This document shows, piece by piece, positions 20,023 through 29,260 of a stretch of 64,000 bases of DNA; the first letter of the stretch is position 1, and each line of letters starts with the position of its first letter. The translations under genes and the position numbers were made by a program. The stretch is from Plumapathes pennacea (lineage: Eukaryota; Cnidaria; Anthozoa; Antipatharia; Myriopathidae): contig OZ038464.1 of NCBI GenBank assembly GCA_964036295.1, positions 3,476,501-3,540,500 on the forward strand, in the 5' to 3' direction. Below the pieces are notes generated by a model. The model was given only the letters and a program-made list of their open reading frames with translations. It made no database searches and was not told where the DNA came from.

Positions 20023-20518
20023 TACTTCTGATGAAAATTAAATGTTAGAGTTAAGCCTACCAGAACACATTGAAATCTTAAACAATAGCTGGGAGTTCTA
20101 GCATTGTACTTCACTGAAACTTTAACTTTTTGAAATTATCGGGTCTGATTGTATGACACTCCAATGTAGTGCTTAGAAGAAAACAACTGGCCGACCAATC
20201 GCATTCCGTCCAACGGAGAGTCCTAAATAACACCCGTCAATGTAAAACTGAATAAACAAACTTGAGATTTTGAGCTTCTGATGAAAATTAAGTTTTAGAG
20301 TAGCCTACCAGAACACATTGAAATCTTAAACAACAGCTATAGGAGTTCTAGCATTGTACTTCACTGAAACTTGAACCTGGTTTAAATTATTGGTCTGATT
20401 ATTCGACACTCCAATATAGTGCTTAGAAGAAAACAACCGACCGACCAATCGCCTTCCGTCTAACCGAGAGTCTTAAATAACACCTGCCATAGTAAAAAAC
20501 TGAATAAACGAACTTGAG
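20023..20518 (+). promoter_or_regulatory. Two tandem promoter modules
   Basis: Two ~245-base units (20023-20276 and 20277-20518) repeat the same order: GATGAAAATTAA, GAACACATTGAAATC, TTCTAGCATTGTACTTCACTG, ACACTCCAAT, GACCAATCGC-TTCCGTC (20193 and 20443), a TATA-like CTAAATAAC or TTAAATAAC, and GAACTTGAGAT. Only the second leads into a start codon (20519). Confidence 0.55.
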
Positions 20519-20690
20519 ATGAAGCGCTCTCTTGCAGCTAATAATGACCCTGTACTTCAAAGTATGATCGATAAAAGATGCTATCAACAATTAACTTTCA
20601 TTGGAATTTCCACGTTCGTTATAACTGGATGTTGTATTTTGATGATCATTCTTTTTTTTTTTTTTTTTGTTTTTCATGTGCACCTAATAT
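20519..20690 (+). pseudogene. 4TM gene truncated after TM1
   Basis: ATG 20519 leads to DKRCYQQLTFIGISTFVITG and TM1, then a poly-T run (20651-20669) after which the DNA switches to promoter-module sequence like 9580-9800. The family ATG (near 20542) is out of frame here; the frame depends on an upstream ATG within the leader. Loops and TM2-TM4 are gone. Confidence 0.75.
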
Positions 20691-21394
20691 TCTTCATCGA
20701 CCCACATGCAAATAATCATGGCCACAGCAGTCAGTAATGCTTCTGCTGAAAATTTAATTTTAGAGCAGCCTTTCAGAGCAATATTAATTGTCAAACAACC
20801 GGTTTTAGAAATTGTACTCAAGCTTGAAAAAATAACTGTTTTTGATAAAATTTGTACTTTACCAGTCATACACGAAGAGTACGTCGGATTTCATTCTACG
20901 AATTAATATGCGGTCTCTTGACAACAGATAACCTGTTCCAGGAAAATTATTTGTACCGTATCTTCTTAACAACAACGTAAATTGAACTTAGTGGTCCAGC
21001 ATTTTTGTTTTGTCACTAACCCACAAATTCATAACTGGTTGAGCCCCTGTGTAATGAAAATGACTAAAGTCCAGTTTTTGGATTACTGTCAATTCTATAC
21101 ACGTGCTAGAACCCGATGGGCTCCTGTTACGTGTTAATTAATGTTCCGTATGCATTTATTTGAGTTCATCGCGCGCGCCTCACAGGCAAATGCAGCCAAT
21201 GTAGCGCGTTAACTAAGTTCAAATGCAACGCAGACTACAGTCAGTGCTGCTTCTAAAGTTATAAACATTATAAAGCTGCTTTTAGAACAACACATTGAAA
21301 TGTTAAATTTAACAACAGGTTCTAGCATTGTACTTTACTCAAACTTAATTGTTTTGTGATTATCGGTTCTGATTGGTTAGAACATTTAACAACC

Positions 21395-21410
21395 GACCAA
21401 TTGCATGCAG
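21395..21410 (+). promoter_or_regulatory. Conserved CCAAT-type box before the 21.5-kb gene
   Basis: GACCAATTGCATGCAG, with GATTGGTT 25 bases upstream, lies about 85 bases before the ATG at 21481. Confidence 0.5.
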
Positions 21411-21480
21411 TTTAGTGCCTAGCTAAAGTTGAAAACAACAAATTCGCATCATTGAGAATCTAAGCGACCTACAGTCGAAA

Positions 21481-21903
21481 ATGTGCAAGTTTTTCAAAGT
21501 ATGCGATCAGAAATATTTTCACATCTGCAGTGTGATTGGAAATCTGATCTTCTTCGCCACCGGAGCATTCATTTTCCCTACGCTTTGTATCATTGAACAC
21601 CAAGAACCTCAAACTTTCCTCTGCTGCACTACCGAAGAAAAGAAAATTTTGGATCACATTCGAGATCCCTGCTACAATGAATACGACAAGCAGTACAACG
21701 GGAACTATTCTTTACATCACTTTGCCTTCTGGAATTTTGCCCTCGTGCTGCTGGTAGATGTTGTTTACTTATGCCACGCGAGACAGCGAGTTGATCAATA
21801 TGATGACGAAGAAAATGCAGAAAGCCCAAGCGCATTGAAGTATAAAGTTCGTTCGCTGATCAGATCATCTTTGTTGCTCAACGGTTCAGAGATTTGGCAA
21901 TGA
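21481..21903 (+). pseudogene. 4TM gene truncated in TM3
   Basis: 140 residues: TM1 (about 19-38), loop 1 with LCC and DPCYNEYDKQYN, TM2 (about 80-98), then RQRVDQYDDEENAESPSALKYK. The frame enters the start of TM3 (RSLIRSSLL) and ends in unrelated sequence. With its own promoter box it could be transcribed and make a two-pass fragment, but the family fold cannot form. Confidence 0.7.
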
Positions 21904-22490
21904 AAAGTTCGAAATTCTCCCATTTCGAGCGCCATACTAAGTTTAATAATTTTCACCCTTTGCTGCCTTGTAAATTAGGGTTTTCGAAGCTGAGACTAAT
22001 TCGAATACGCGGTTCAGCGAACGTGGAGGCCCCCGGAAACGGATTCGAGCTTCCTCATAACCTAAAATTGAGCAAATTTTACAATGTGGCCAGTTCTATT
22101 AAATATCTACTACCTCAAAAGTACTTTTTACAAATTCGCGAACTTACAGCTGCCTTGCTCCTTTGATTTCTTTGCCGACTTGGGACGGTCTCGTTGTGGT
22201 TTAAAATTCTAAATGATTGCTGCAGTGTTTTCAAAGGCTACCAGTTAAAGCGCCACACTAAAGTTCTATAATATTCACCCTCTTGTAATAGAGGGTTTTG
22301 GAAAAGACTTTCGAATACGCCGCTCGGCCAAGGTGGAGGCCTGCGGAAACGAATGCGCACTCTGTAAATTAAAAAATTCTGTTTCTGTTTTGTTAAAAAG
22401 TGAAAATTGACAAACTGTCAATTAAAAAGAGAGCCGACCGGTAAAAACAATTTGCATATAGTATTTCAGTATCTGATGGTCCTATACATG
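21904..22490. other. Spacer with an internal imperfect direct repeat
   Basis: About 100 bases at 21940-22040 recur at 22250-22350 (GCGCCA-AC-TAAGTT, TTCACCC, GAATACGC, GTGGAGGCC, GGAAACG). It separates the truncated 4TM gene from the full-length NLR and holds its leader. The conserved CCAAT box of the 4TM array is absent. Confidence 0.45.
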
Positions 22491-25400
22491 ATGTCCCCGT
22501 GTTTTGACTTACTCGGAAAGAAATGTTTCCATAGATTGGCTTTGATTGGAATTCTCATCTTCGCCTCAGCTGGAACTGGCATTTTGAGTAAGCTTTTCAT
22601 CGATGAACCCAAAGAGCCAGAGACGTTTCGCTGCCATATCAATGAAAAAAAAGCAACTTCGAATGACATTCGCGGTCGCTGCTACAAGAAATACGACAAG
22701 CAGTACAACAAGAACTTGCCCTTGTTAGGCTTTGCCTTGCTGGATTTTCTCCTCGTGGTACTGGTATGTGTTGTGTATTCTCAGTTCGTGCGACTGCGAG
22801 TTGACGAATTAGATGATTTTTATAAAGAAAATGAAACAAGAAACGGCGCAAAACCACCACGAACTTCACTGAAGTGTAAAGTGTTTACCGCATATGTCGG
22901 GCATTTATTGATCAGATCTGTTCTGATGATAGTGTTTCTGGTTCTGCAGTGGACAGTTATTTATCCAATAACGTTTCCAGAAGAGTTTACTTGCTTTGCC
23001 AGAATTGACAACTCGACATTGACAGAAAATGTGACGAACAAAACTTCGACAACAACCTCGGAGTACAAATGCGACAACCCTAAAGCAAAGATAAAGACAA
23101 TTAGTGGAACTTTAATGTTTGCAGCGACTGCATTGTTCCTATGTTTTTCTCTCCTGGAGTTGGTATGCCTCAACTGCAAAGCCAACGCTTATTATACCGA
23201 AGATGAAAATTTCTGCAATAAGCATTTGCTTCGAAGATATCATAGAAAACCAAGCAGCTGCGATACCGAGTCAGGTGATAATATGAGATTTTTGGATATC
23301 GAGGAAACACCACAAGCCCCGCAAAGAACAGAACCAAGGCCGCCAATACATACAAACGTTCCTCTGACAGAGAGAATCAAGAAGTTTCAAGACATTCTTC
23401 TGGAGCAAATTGAACGCAACACTGAGTTTATCAACACACCCATTCCATCAAATGAAGGATCGAAGAAATGGAAACTGGACGAAACCTTTGTAAATTTGGT
23501 CATCCAAACTGGAAGAAAAGACGAAGCTCGTTATTTTAAAACAGAAGACAGAGATAGAATTCTCAATCAATATGCAGTGCCCGATAAATGTACATTCGAA
23601 GAGCCAATGAAAATATTTTCTCCGAGCAAAGATTCAGAGGACATTACTGATTCACCACGTACAGTTCTGGCAGTCGGACGTGCAGGGATAGGGAAAAGCT
23701 CTTTATCCTTGAAAATCCTACGAGAATGGGCCAAAATGAAAACTAAACAAGGAGGACAAGTCACCGAACAGCGTGAGAGCGTTGGACAAGACAAAAAAGA
23801 CACGAAAAAGAACGATGAAGTCGAACAAGACACGAAAGAAACCTCCAAACACATTACCAGGCAAACTGAACAAGAGGTCGGGCAAACCAGTGATAAAGAA
23901 GAGCAAGCTGGAGAACCTGAACAAGCAACGGAAAAAAATAAACCAACGGGACAAACCGCTGAAAAAGTTGAGCAAAACAGACAGAACAACGAAACACGAA
24001 CTGGAGGGGCAGGACGAGTCAAGCGAACTGGAAGTGACGACAGAACAACCGAAGAAACGGTAAAACGCTTTGATCTTGCTTTCCTACTGGAGTTCCGAAA
24101 GCTAAATAAAATGCGCCAAATTTCTCTCAAGGACCTGTTGAGACGTTCGCCTTTCTCAGTAAACCTCAGCGACGAAGAAATACTTCAACACGTTTTAGAA
24201 AATCCTCAAAACGTTCTTCTCATCTTCGATGGTTTGGACGAGGCAAAGAATATCGGCCAAGGTATAAAAGAAGAAGAGGCATTCCATAACGAGGATGACT
24301 TAATGATGCCCGTTGGTGCCCTGTTTGCCAAGCTTGTAAGAGGAAGGCTGTTGTCAGGGGCAACAGTTCTCACCACAACAAGATCTACCGCATTATCCGA
24401 TTATGCGGTTTCTGATTTTTACTTCAAGAAAGTAAACTCAGGAGAGTTGCGACGTGTAGAAATTCTTGGTTTTACTGAAGATAAAGTCGAAGCCTTTGTC
24501 AAGAGATTCACCTCTTCTGATGGGGAAATGCAACGCCACATCTGGGACCACATCAAAGCAAACGCAAATCTCCTGTCTCTGTGCTACATCCCTGTTAACT
24601 GTTTCATAGTGTGCTACACTTTGCAGAGTTTCTTCGAAAGAAATCAAGACACAAGTGATGGTCGTTCCCAGCTGCCGCCTAAACTGCCGATAACACTCAC
24701 AGAGATCTACAACAGAGCTCTCAAGTGTTTCATATTGAACCATCACTCCTTGTACCAAACAGACAAACCAAGTCGTAAAGAGTTTAAGGACAACAAGTTC
24801 AGAGAACCTGTGGAAAAAACACTCAGAAAATATGGCATGTTAGCCAAACAAGGATTAAAGGAGAAGAAGTTAATATTTGAAGAGACAGACATCAGGGAGT
24901 CTGCTCAGATCAGCGACGAGGAACTGCAAGAATTGGTGGCCAGCGGTTTGCTCCATCAGCTGCCAAATCTGGACGATGAATCTGAAGAGCAGTACTGTTT
25001 TATTCATTTGACATTTCAAGAATTTTTGGCTGCAAGAGTCATTGCTAACGAAAGCGGAACAAAGCTTCAAACCTTTTCAAAGTCTGTTATGAAGGATTTA
25101 AATATGGGGATGATCCTTCGATTTGTGGCTGGACTGCTGAGAGATCGCGGAGACAGCAAGTGCATTGACAACTTGTTAGCGCCTTTCATTAGAAAGAGGA
25201 TCGTCACATGTATGCCATGTACTGTGCAAACTGGCTTTGCTTTATCTAGAATAGACGGGTTTTTATTACTATTGCACTGTATGTTCGAGCTCCAAGATGA
25301 AGAGAGAGCAAAACAAGTTTCCAAGCAGCAAGTGGAAGATAGACTATATCATCTCAGAGGAATTAGCGACTCGGACTGCGGGGCTCTCGTATTCTTCTTC

Positions 25401-26207
25401 AAGTATTTGAATAACACTCACCTTTCGCTTTTAGACAATTTCATCGGGTCTCGTGGCTGTGCAGAGCTGGCAGAACTGGTGCACTATGGTAAACTTGGAT
25501 GTTTAGATATTAAACACAGCAATGTTGGAGATGAAGGAGTGAAGCACCTGAAGGAAGCACTGGAGAGTGAAAACTGTCAGCTGACAAAGTTAAAACTTTC
25601 TGCAAATCAGCTCACTGATGAAGGTGTGCAGTGTCTTAAGGATGCGCTAGTGAAGCCCACGTGTAAGTTAACGCACTTATCTTTAGGACGTAATAAAATC
25701 ACTGCCCTGGGAGCAAAGCACCTGAAGGGAGCACTGGAGAGTGATAACTGTCAACTGACACGTTTGTGTCTAAGTGGAAATCAACTCACTGATGAAGCTA
25801 TGAAGTATTTGAAGGATGCACTAGTGAAGCCCACGTGTAAGCTTAAGTACTTATCTGTAGGATCCAATAGAATCACTGCTGAGGGAGCAATGTACCTGAA
25901 GGAAGCACTAGAGAATGATAACTGTCAGCTGATAAAGTTAAAACTTGGTGGCAATCAGCTCACTGATAAAGGCATGCAGTATCTGAAGGACGCTCTAGTG
26001 AAGCCCACGTGTAAGCTTGAGGAATTATCTGTAGAAAGTAATGGAATCACCGCCCTGGGAGTAAAGCACCTGAAGGAAGCACTGGAGAGTGAGAACTGTC
26101 AACTGATAAAGTTAAAACTTGATATAAATCAGCTCACTGATGAAGGCATGCAGTATCTGAACGACGCGCTAATGAATCCCACGTGCAAGCTTGAGGAGTT
26201 ATCTTAG
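22491..26207 (+). CDS. 4TM-NACHT-LRR receptor (membrane-anchored NLR)
   Basis: 1238 residues in one exon. The ATG at 22491 (MSPCFDLLGKKCFH) aligns with METCFKLLGKKCFH of the 48.7-kb gene; ATGs at 22476 and 22488 are alternatives. Order: TM1 16-37; loop 1 with C48 and C64; TM2 79-99; cytosolic loop; TM3 134-157; loop 2 with C168, C194 and N-glycosylation sequons at 174, 180 and 183; TM4 204-227; pre-NACHT (FVNLVIQTGRK, about 333); Walker A GRAGIGKS 396-403; Glu/Gln/Thr/Lys-rich insertion about 420-526; Walker B LIFDGLDE 577-584; TTTRS about 628-632; winged-helix FIHLTFQEFLAA 837-848; LRRs from about 988. The stop comes from a one-base deletion in an LRR (TCT-TAGGA against TCTGTAGGA in sister repeats), so the cap is lost. 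Predicted role: innate sensing at a membrane. Confidence 0.85.
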   Translation: MSPCFDLLGKKCFHRLALIGILIFASAGTGILSKLFIDEPKEPETFRCHINEKKATSNDIRGRCYKKYDKQYNKNLPLLGFALLDFLLVVLVCVVYSQFVRLRVDELDDFYKENETRNGAKPPRTSLKCKVFTAYVGHLLIRSVLMIVFLVLQWTVIYPITFPEEFTCFARIDNSTLTENVTNKTSTTTSEYKCDNPKAKIKTISGTLMFAATALFLCFSLLELVCLNCKANAYYTEDENFCNKHLLRRYHRKPSSCDTESGDNMRFLDIEETPQAPQRTEPRPPIHTNVPLTERIKKFQDILLEQIERNTEFINTPIPSNEGSKKWKLDETFVNLVIQTGRKDEARYFKTEDRDRILNQYAVPDKCTFEEPMKIFSPSKDSEDITDSPRTVLAVGRAGIGKSSLSLKILREWAKMKTKQGGQVTEQRESVGQDKKDTKKNDEVEQDTKETSKHITRQTEQEVGQTSDKEEQAGEPEQATEKNKPTGQTAEKVEQNRQNNETRTGGAGRVKRTGSDDRTTEETVKRFDLAFLLEFRKLNKMRQISLKDLLRRSPFSVNLSDEEILQHVLENPQNVLLIFDGLDEAKNIGQGIKEEEAFHNEDDLMMPVGALFAKLVRGRLLSGATVLTTTRSTALSDYAVSDFYFKKVNSGELRRVEILGFTEDKVEAFVKRFTSSDGEMQRHIWDHIKANANLLSLCYIPVNCFIVCYTLQSFFERNQDTSDGRSQLPPKLPITLTEIYNRALKCFILNHHSLYQTDKPSRKEFKDNKFREPVEKTLRKYGMLAKQGLKEKKLIFEETDIRESAQISDEELQELVASGLLHQLPNLDDESEEQYCFIHLTFQEFLAARVIANESGTKLQTFSKSVMKDLNMGMILRFVAGLLRDRGDSKCIDNLLAPFIRKRIVTCMPCTVQTGFALSRIDGFLLLLHCMFELQDEERAKQVSKQQVEDRLYHLRGISDSDCGALVFFFKYLNNTHLSLLDNFIGSRGCAELAELVHYGKLGCLDIKHSNVGDEGVKHLKEALESENCQLTKLKLSANQLTDEGVQCLKDALVKPTCKLTHLSLGRNKITALGAKHLKGALESDNCQLTRLCLSGNQLTDEAMKYLKDALVKPTCKLKYLSVGSNRITAEGAMYLKEALENDNCQLIKLKLGGNQLTDKGMQYLKDALVKPTCKLEELSVESNGITALGVKHLKEALESENCQLIKLKLDINQLTDEGMQYLNDALMNPTCKLEELS

Positions 26208-26213
26208 GATATA

Positions 26214-26367
26214 CAGTAGAACCCCGCTATTTCGAACTCGGTTATCTCGAACTCCCCGCTATCTCGAACCGAATCCGATTTTCCTTGGAAATGAACTTGG
26301 CAGAACCCAGCTATCTCGATCCTCCACTATCTCGAACTAATTTTTGCTTCCTTGAGAGGTTCTACTA
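26214..26367. mobile_element. pogo/Tigger-like MITE at the NLR 3' end
   Basis: 154 bases starting CAGTAGAACC and ending GGTTCTACTA, flanked by TA on both sides. The CAGTnGAACC terminus and TA target duplication are typical of pogo/Tigger elements. Internal phrases (TATCTCGAAC) repeat. LRR-like GATGGAATC follows the right end, suggesting insertion within the LRR array. Confidence 0.75.
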
Positions 26368-26369
26368 TA

Positions 26370-27479
26370 ATGATGGAATCTGACAATTCGTGAGCAAAAA
26401 TGCATGCTCAAACGCCTCAAGGGAGTAAACAGCTTATGTAATAACGAACAGCAAACAATTCTCTTCAATGCTTTACAACCACAGATAATTTCAATTCTTT
26501 CATGTTTAAATTAAAGAGCGTAGTATGAGTTCTTGTCTGAGTTCTAAACTGTGAAAATTTCGCTCCCAAAGGCCAAGTTTACTCGACCGAGAAAACGCCC
26601 AACCAAATCTCGATGATAACATGCCAATAGAAGTTTTTACGTTGCCTTTGTTGAGTGAAGCTTGTTCACGGCATATGCTGAAATGTGGACTGGACTCTGG
26701 ACGAATTGTTACAAGGGTGGGGTGGGGTGGGGTGGGGTGGTTAGGAAGGTTAAACCTCCTCGGGGAGGGGGGGGGGGGGGGGCTAAGGCCAAAAATAGGA
26801 AAAAAGGACTTCTTCGTATTATACTTTGTGTCACCTGTGAAACGCAAGTTTCACAAAGAAAAAATATGGCGTTAAGTGATGGTGAAATAAAGGAATTTCC
26901 CATGTTTCCGCCTTAAAAACACACCTTGTGATAGCTTGTCTGTCAAATATTGTGCCGCGTATGTCACATGTCAGTATTGCCAGGTCTAGTGCCGTTCACT
27001 CTTATCAAGTCTGTTTTAACTTGCAGCCACGCTAGACAACCGAATTTTGTCTTCTTTTGTTTATATTAAACCGAACGTGCCTGCTACATAAGCATCATCT
27101 TCTTTGTAGTATCGGCTTTTTAGGTTAAAGTTCATCATAACAAAAATGGAGATGTATGTATAAAGCGGTATGTATGGTATTGAGAACTAAAAATACAGTG
27201 CAAACATATTGCCCTTTTTTGTGGCAAAAAAACATGGGAATTGGACCGCAGTTGCCACAGTTTTCGAATCGTACCAGTTTCTATTACATATGGACAAAAA
27301 TCTCACTTCGCCGGCTATATCATCTTAATGTATCAAATGATTAAAAAATATTCCTTCACTTTTCCAACTTTTGCACTGTTAATCTGACGTCATACTCGGA
27401 GAACCAGTGGCAGATCGTGGGGTGGAAGGTAAAAAGCAGCGGGAGACAGCTCTTTCTCCTCCTCCTTCAACCGCTGCTC
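26370..27479. other. NLR 3' flank and G-rich tract; no gene
   Basis: 26500-26660 resembles DNA after the first-window NLR relic (GAGTTCTTGTCTGA, GAGAAAACGCCCA). A (GGGGT)n run (about 26715-26742) and a long G run (26766-26783) could form G-quadruplexes or mark assembly uncertainty. From 26900 to 27479 nothing was recognised. Confidence 0.5.
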
Positions 27480-29260
27480 CTCTTAACCTTTCTCTGCTGG
27501 TCCTGGTTTGCGTACTGTACTCTCAGTATGTTCGACAGCGCGTTGATGAAGTGGATAGCGGTGCCGTACCACACCAAAGCACGCTGCATTGTAAAGTGTT
27601 CACAGCGTATATCGTTCATTAGATCGCAAGAGTTATTATGCTTCTACTTGTAGTATTTCTGACCTTGCAATGGGGTGCTTTATACCCATTCCTGCTTTAA
27701 AACATAAGTAATTCAACAGCAGCTAGTTTAAACCAGTACCAAAACGTTCTCCGGCGGAGATGCACTGTTTACAGTAAACTTAATGCTCCTGTGTTTTTTG
27801 TATGTTCGAGGTAATATATCTGCTAAGAAGAGTCAATGACTAGACTTTCGTTGAAGGTCAAATAATGCCTTTGTAAATTGATTCATTCAAACTGAAAAGA
27901 AAGTGGAAGACTTTTGTGGTGAAGAAAGAGATGGGCACTTCTGTCGTAAACGAGGCAAAAGAAATATTAGAGCGAGGAGCAAAGAGAAAGACAACCATCA
28001 CCAAACTTAAGAGTGGAACTTACGCGCGAAGGACCAATGGACCACGAAAGGGAACCACTGATTGAAGAAGCCGTGCACACCAACTAACAACTTAGGAAGA
28101 TTTTCAAACAAGCTTGAAAAGCCAAATTCTTCGTCTCACTGAAAACATCAAGCCACTCATTCCCGGAAAATTCAATCAAATTGGATGACGCCTTTGTAAA
28201 TTTATTCAAACTTAAAATGTGGAAGACGTTTGTGGTGTAGAAAGAAATGCAGCACTTCTGTCGCATGCACAGCCGAACAAAGGTTCTAAACGAGGCAAAA
28301 GAAATATTAGAGCCTAACAAGGATGCGCAAAATCCGCGCACAATTCTAGCAGTTGACGAGTAGGAATTGGACAACCTTGTTTGCAACAAAGCTGAATTTA
28401 GGTACATGAACATCGGCGACCCTGACTAGAGCTCCCGTCTTCTTCGCGAAGAATGTTAATGGAACAAGCCTAGACCAAACACGGAATCACATTGGGCCTC
28501 GTGGCTGTGCAGAGTTGACACAACTGGCCAAAGATGGTAACCTCAGTAAGTTAGATGTCGGTGATAACAATGTTGGGAACGAAGGGACAAGGCACTTGAA
28601 GAATGCATTGAAAAGTGAACAGTGTCAACTAACAGAGCTACGCCTTGACATAAACCAGCTCGACGACGAAGGTGGGAAACATCTGAAGATCGCGCTTGTA
28701 AAGCCCAGCAAACTTAAAAACCTCTCTTTAGCATCTAATAGAAAAACTCCTGTTTTTGCAAAGCACCTGATAGAAGCACTGGAGAACGAGAACTGTCAGC
28801 TAGCAGGGCTAACCCTTGATGGAAATCAGCTCACTGATAAAGGTCTGAAGTATCTTAAGTACGTGCTTGTGAAGCCGACATGTAAGCTAAAGCAGCTATC
28901 AGTGAAATCTACTAACGTAACTGCTCTGGGAGCAAAGCACTTGAAGGAAGTATTGGAGAACTGTCAACTAGTCAAGTTGGAACTTGGTGGAAATCAGCTT
29001 AAAGATGAAGAGGTGCGGCATTTGAAGGATGCACTTGTGAAGACCACATGCAAACTTGAGATAATATGTATGAATTCTAATGGTATAACTGCCGAGGGAG
29101 CAAAGCACCAGAAGGAAGCACTGGAGAGTGAGAACTGTCGGCTGAAGCCTACATGTAAGCTTGATCTCTTATCTGTGGAATCTAATGGACTAACGGACGT
29201 TGCAGCAAATTATCTAAAAGAAGCATTGGAGTGAGGACTGTCAACTGAAAAGTTTAGGGC
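27480..29260 (+). pseudogene. Degenerate 4TM-NACHT-LRR pseudogene
   Basis: Begins in TM2 (LSLLVLVCVLYSQYVRQRVDEVD, 27485-27560), then a broken TM3 (VVFLTLQW near 27648). Pre-NACHT pieces appear twice (CCTTTGTAAATTGATTCATTCAAACTG at 27868; DAFVNLF near 28187), and no NACHT core was found. From 28495 an open LRR segment encodes about eight repeats (GPRGCAELTQLAK, then LRR cores) to 29234. One repeat has lost several residues, and the end is a frameshift in EALESENCQL. No start codon context remains. Confidence 0.8.

Noticed and set aside
23567-24130. 187-codon minus-strand frame inside the first receptor
   Set aside because: Antisense shadow of the low-complexity insertion and P-loop region; Ser/Cys/Phe-rich composition reflects the complement of the coding strand.
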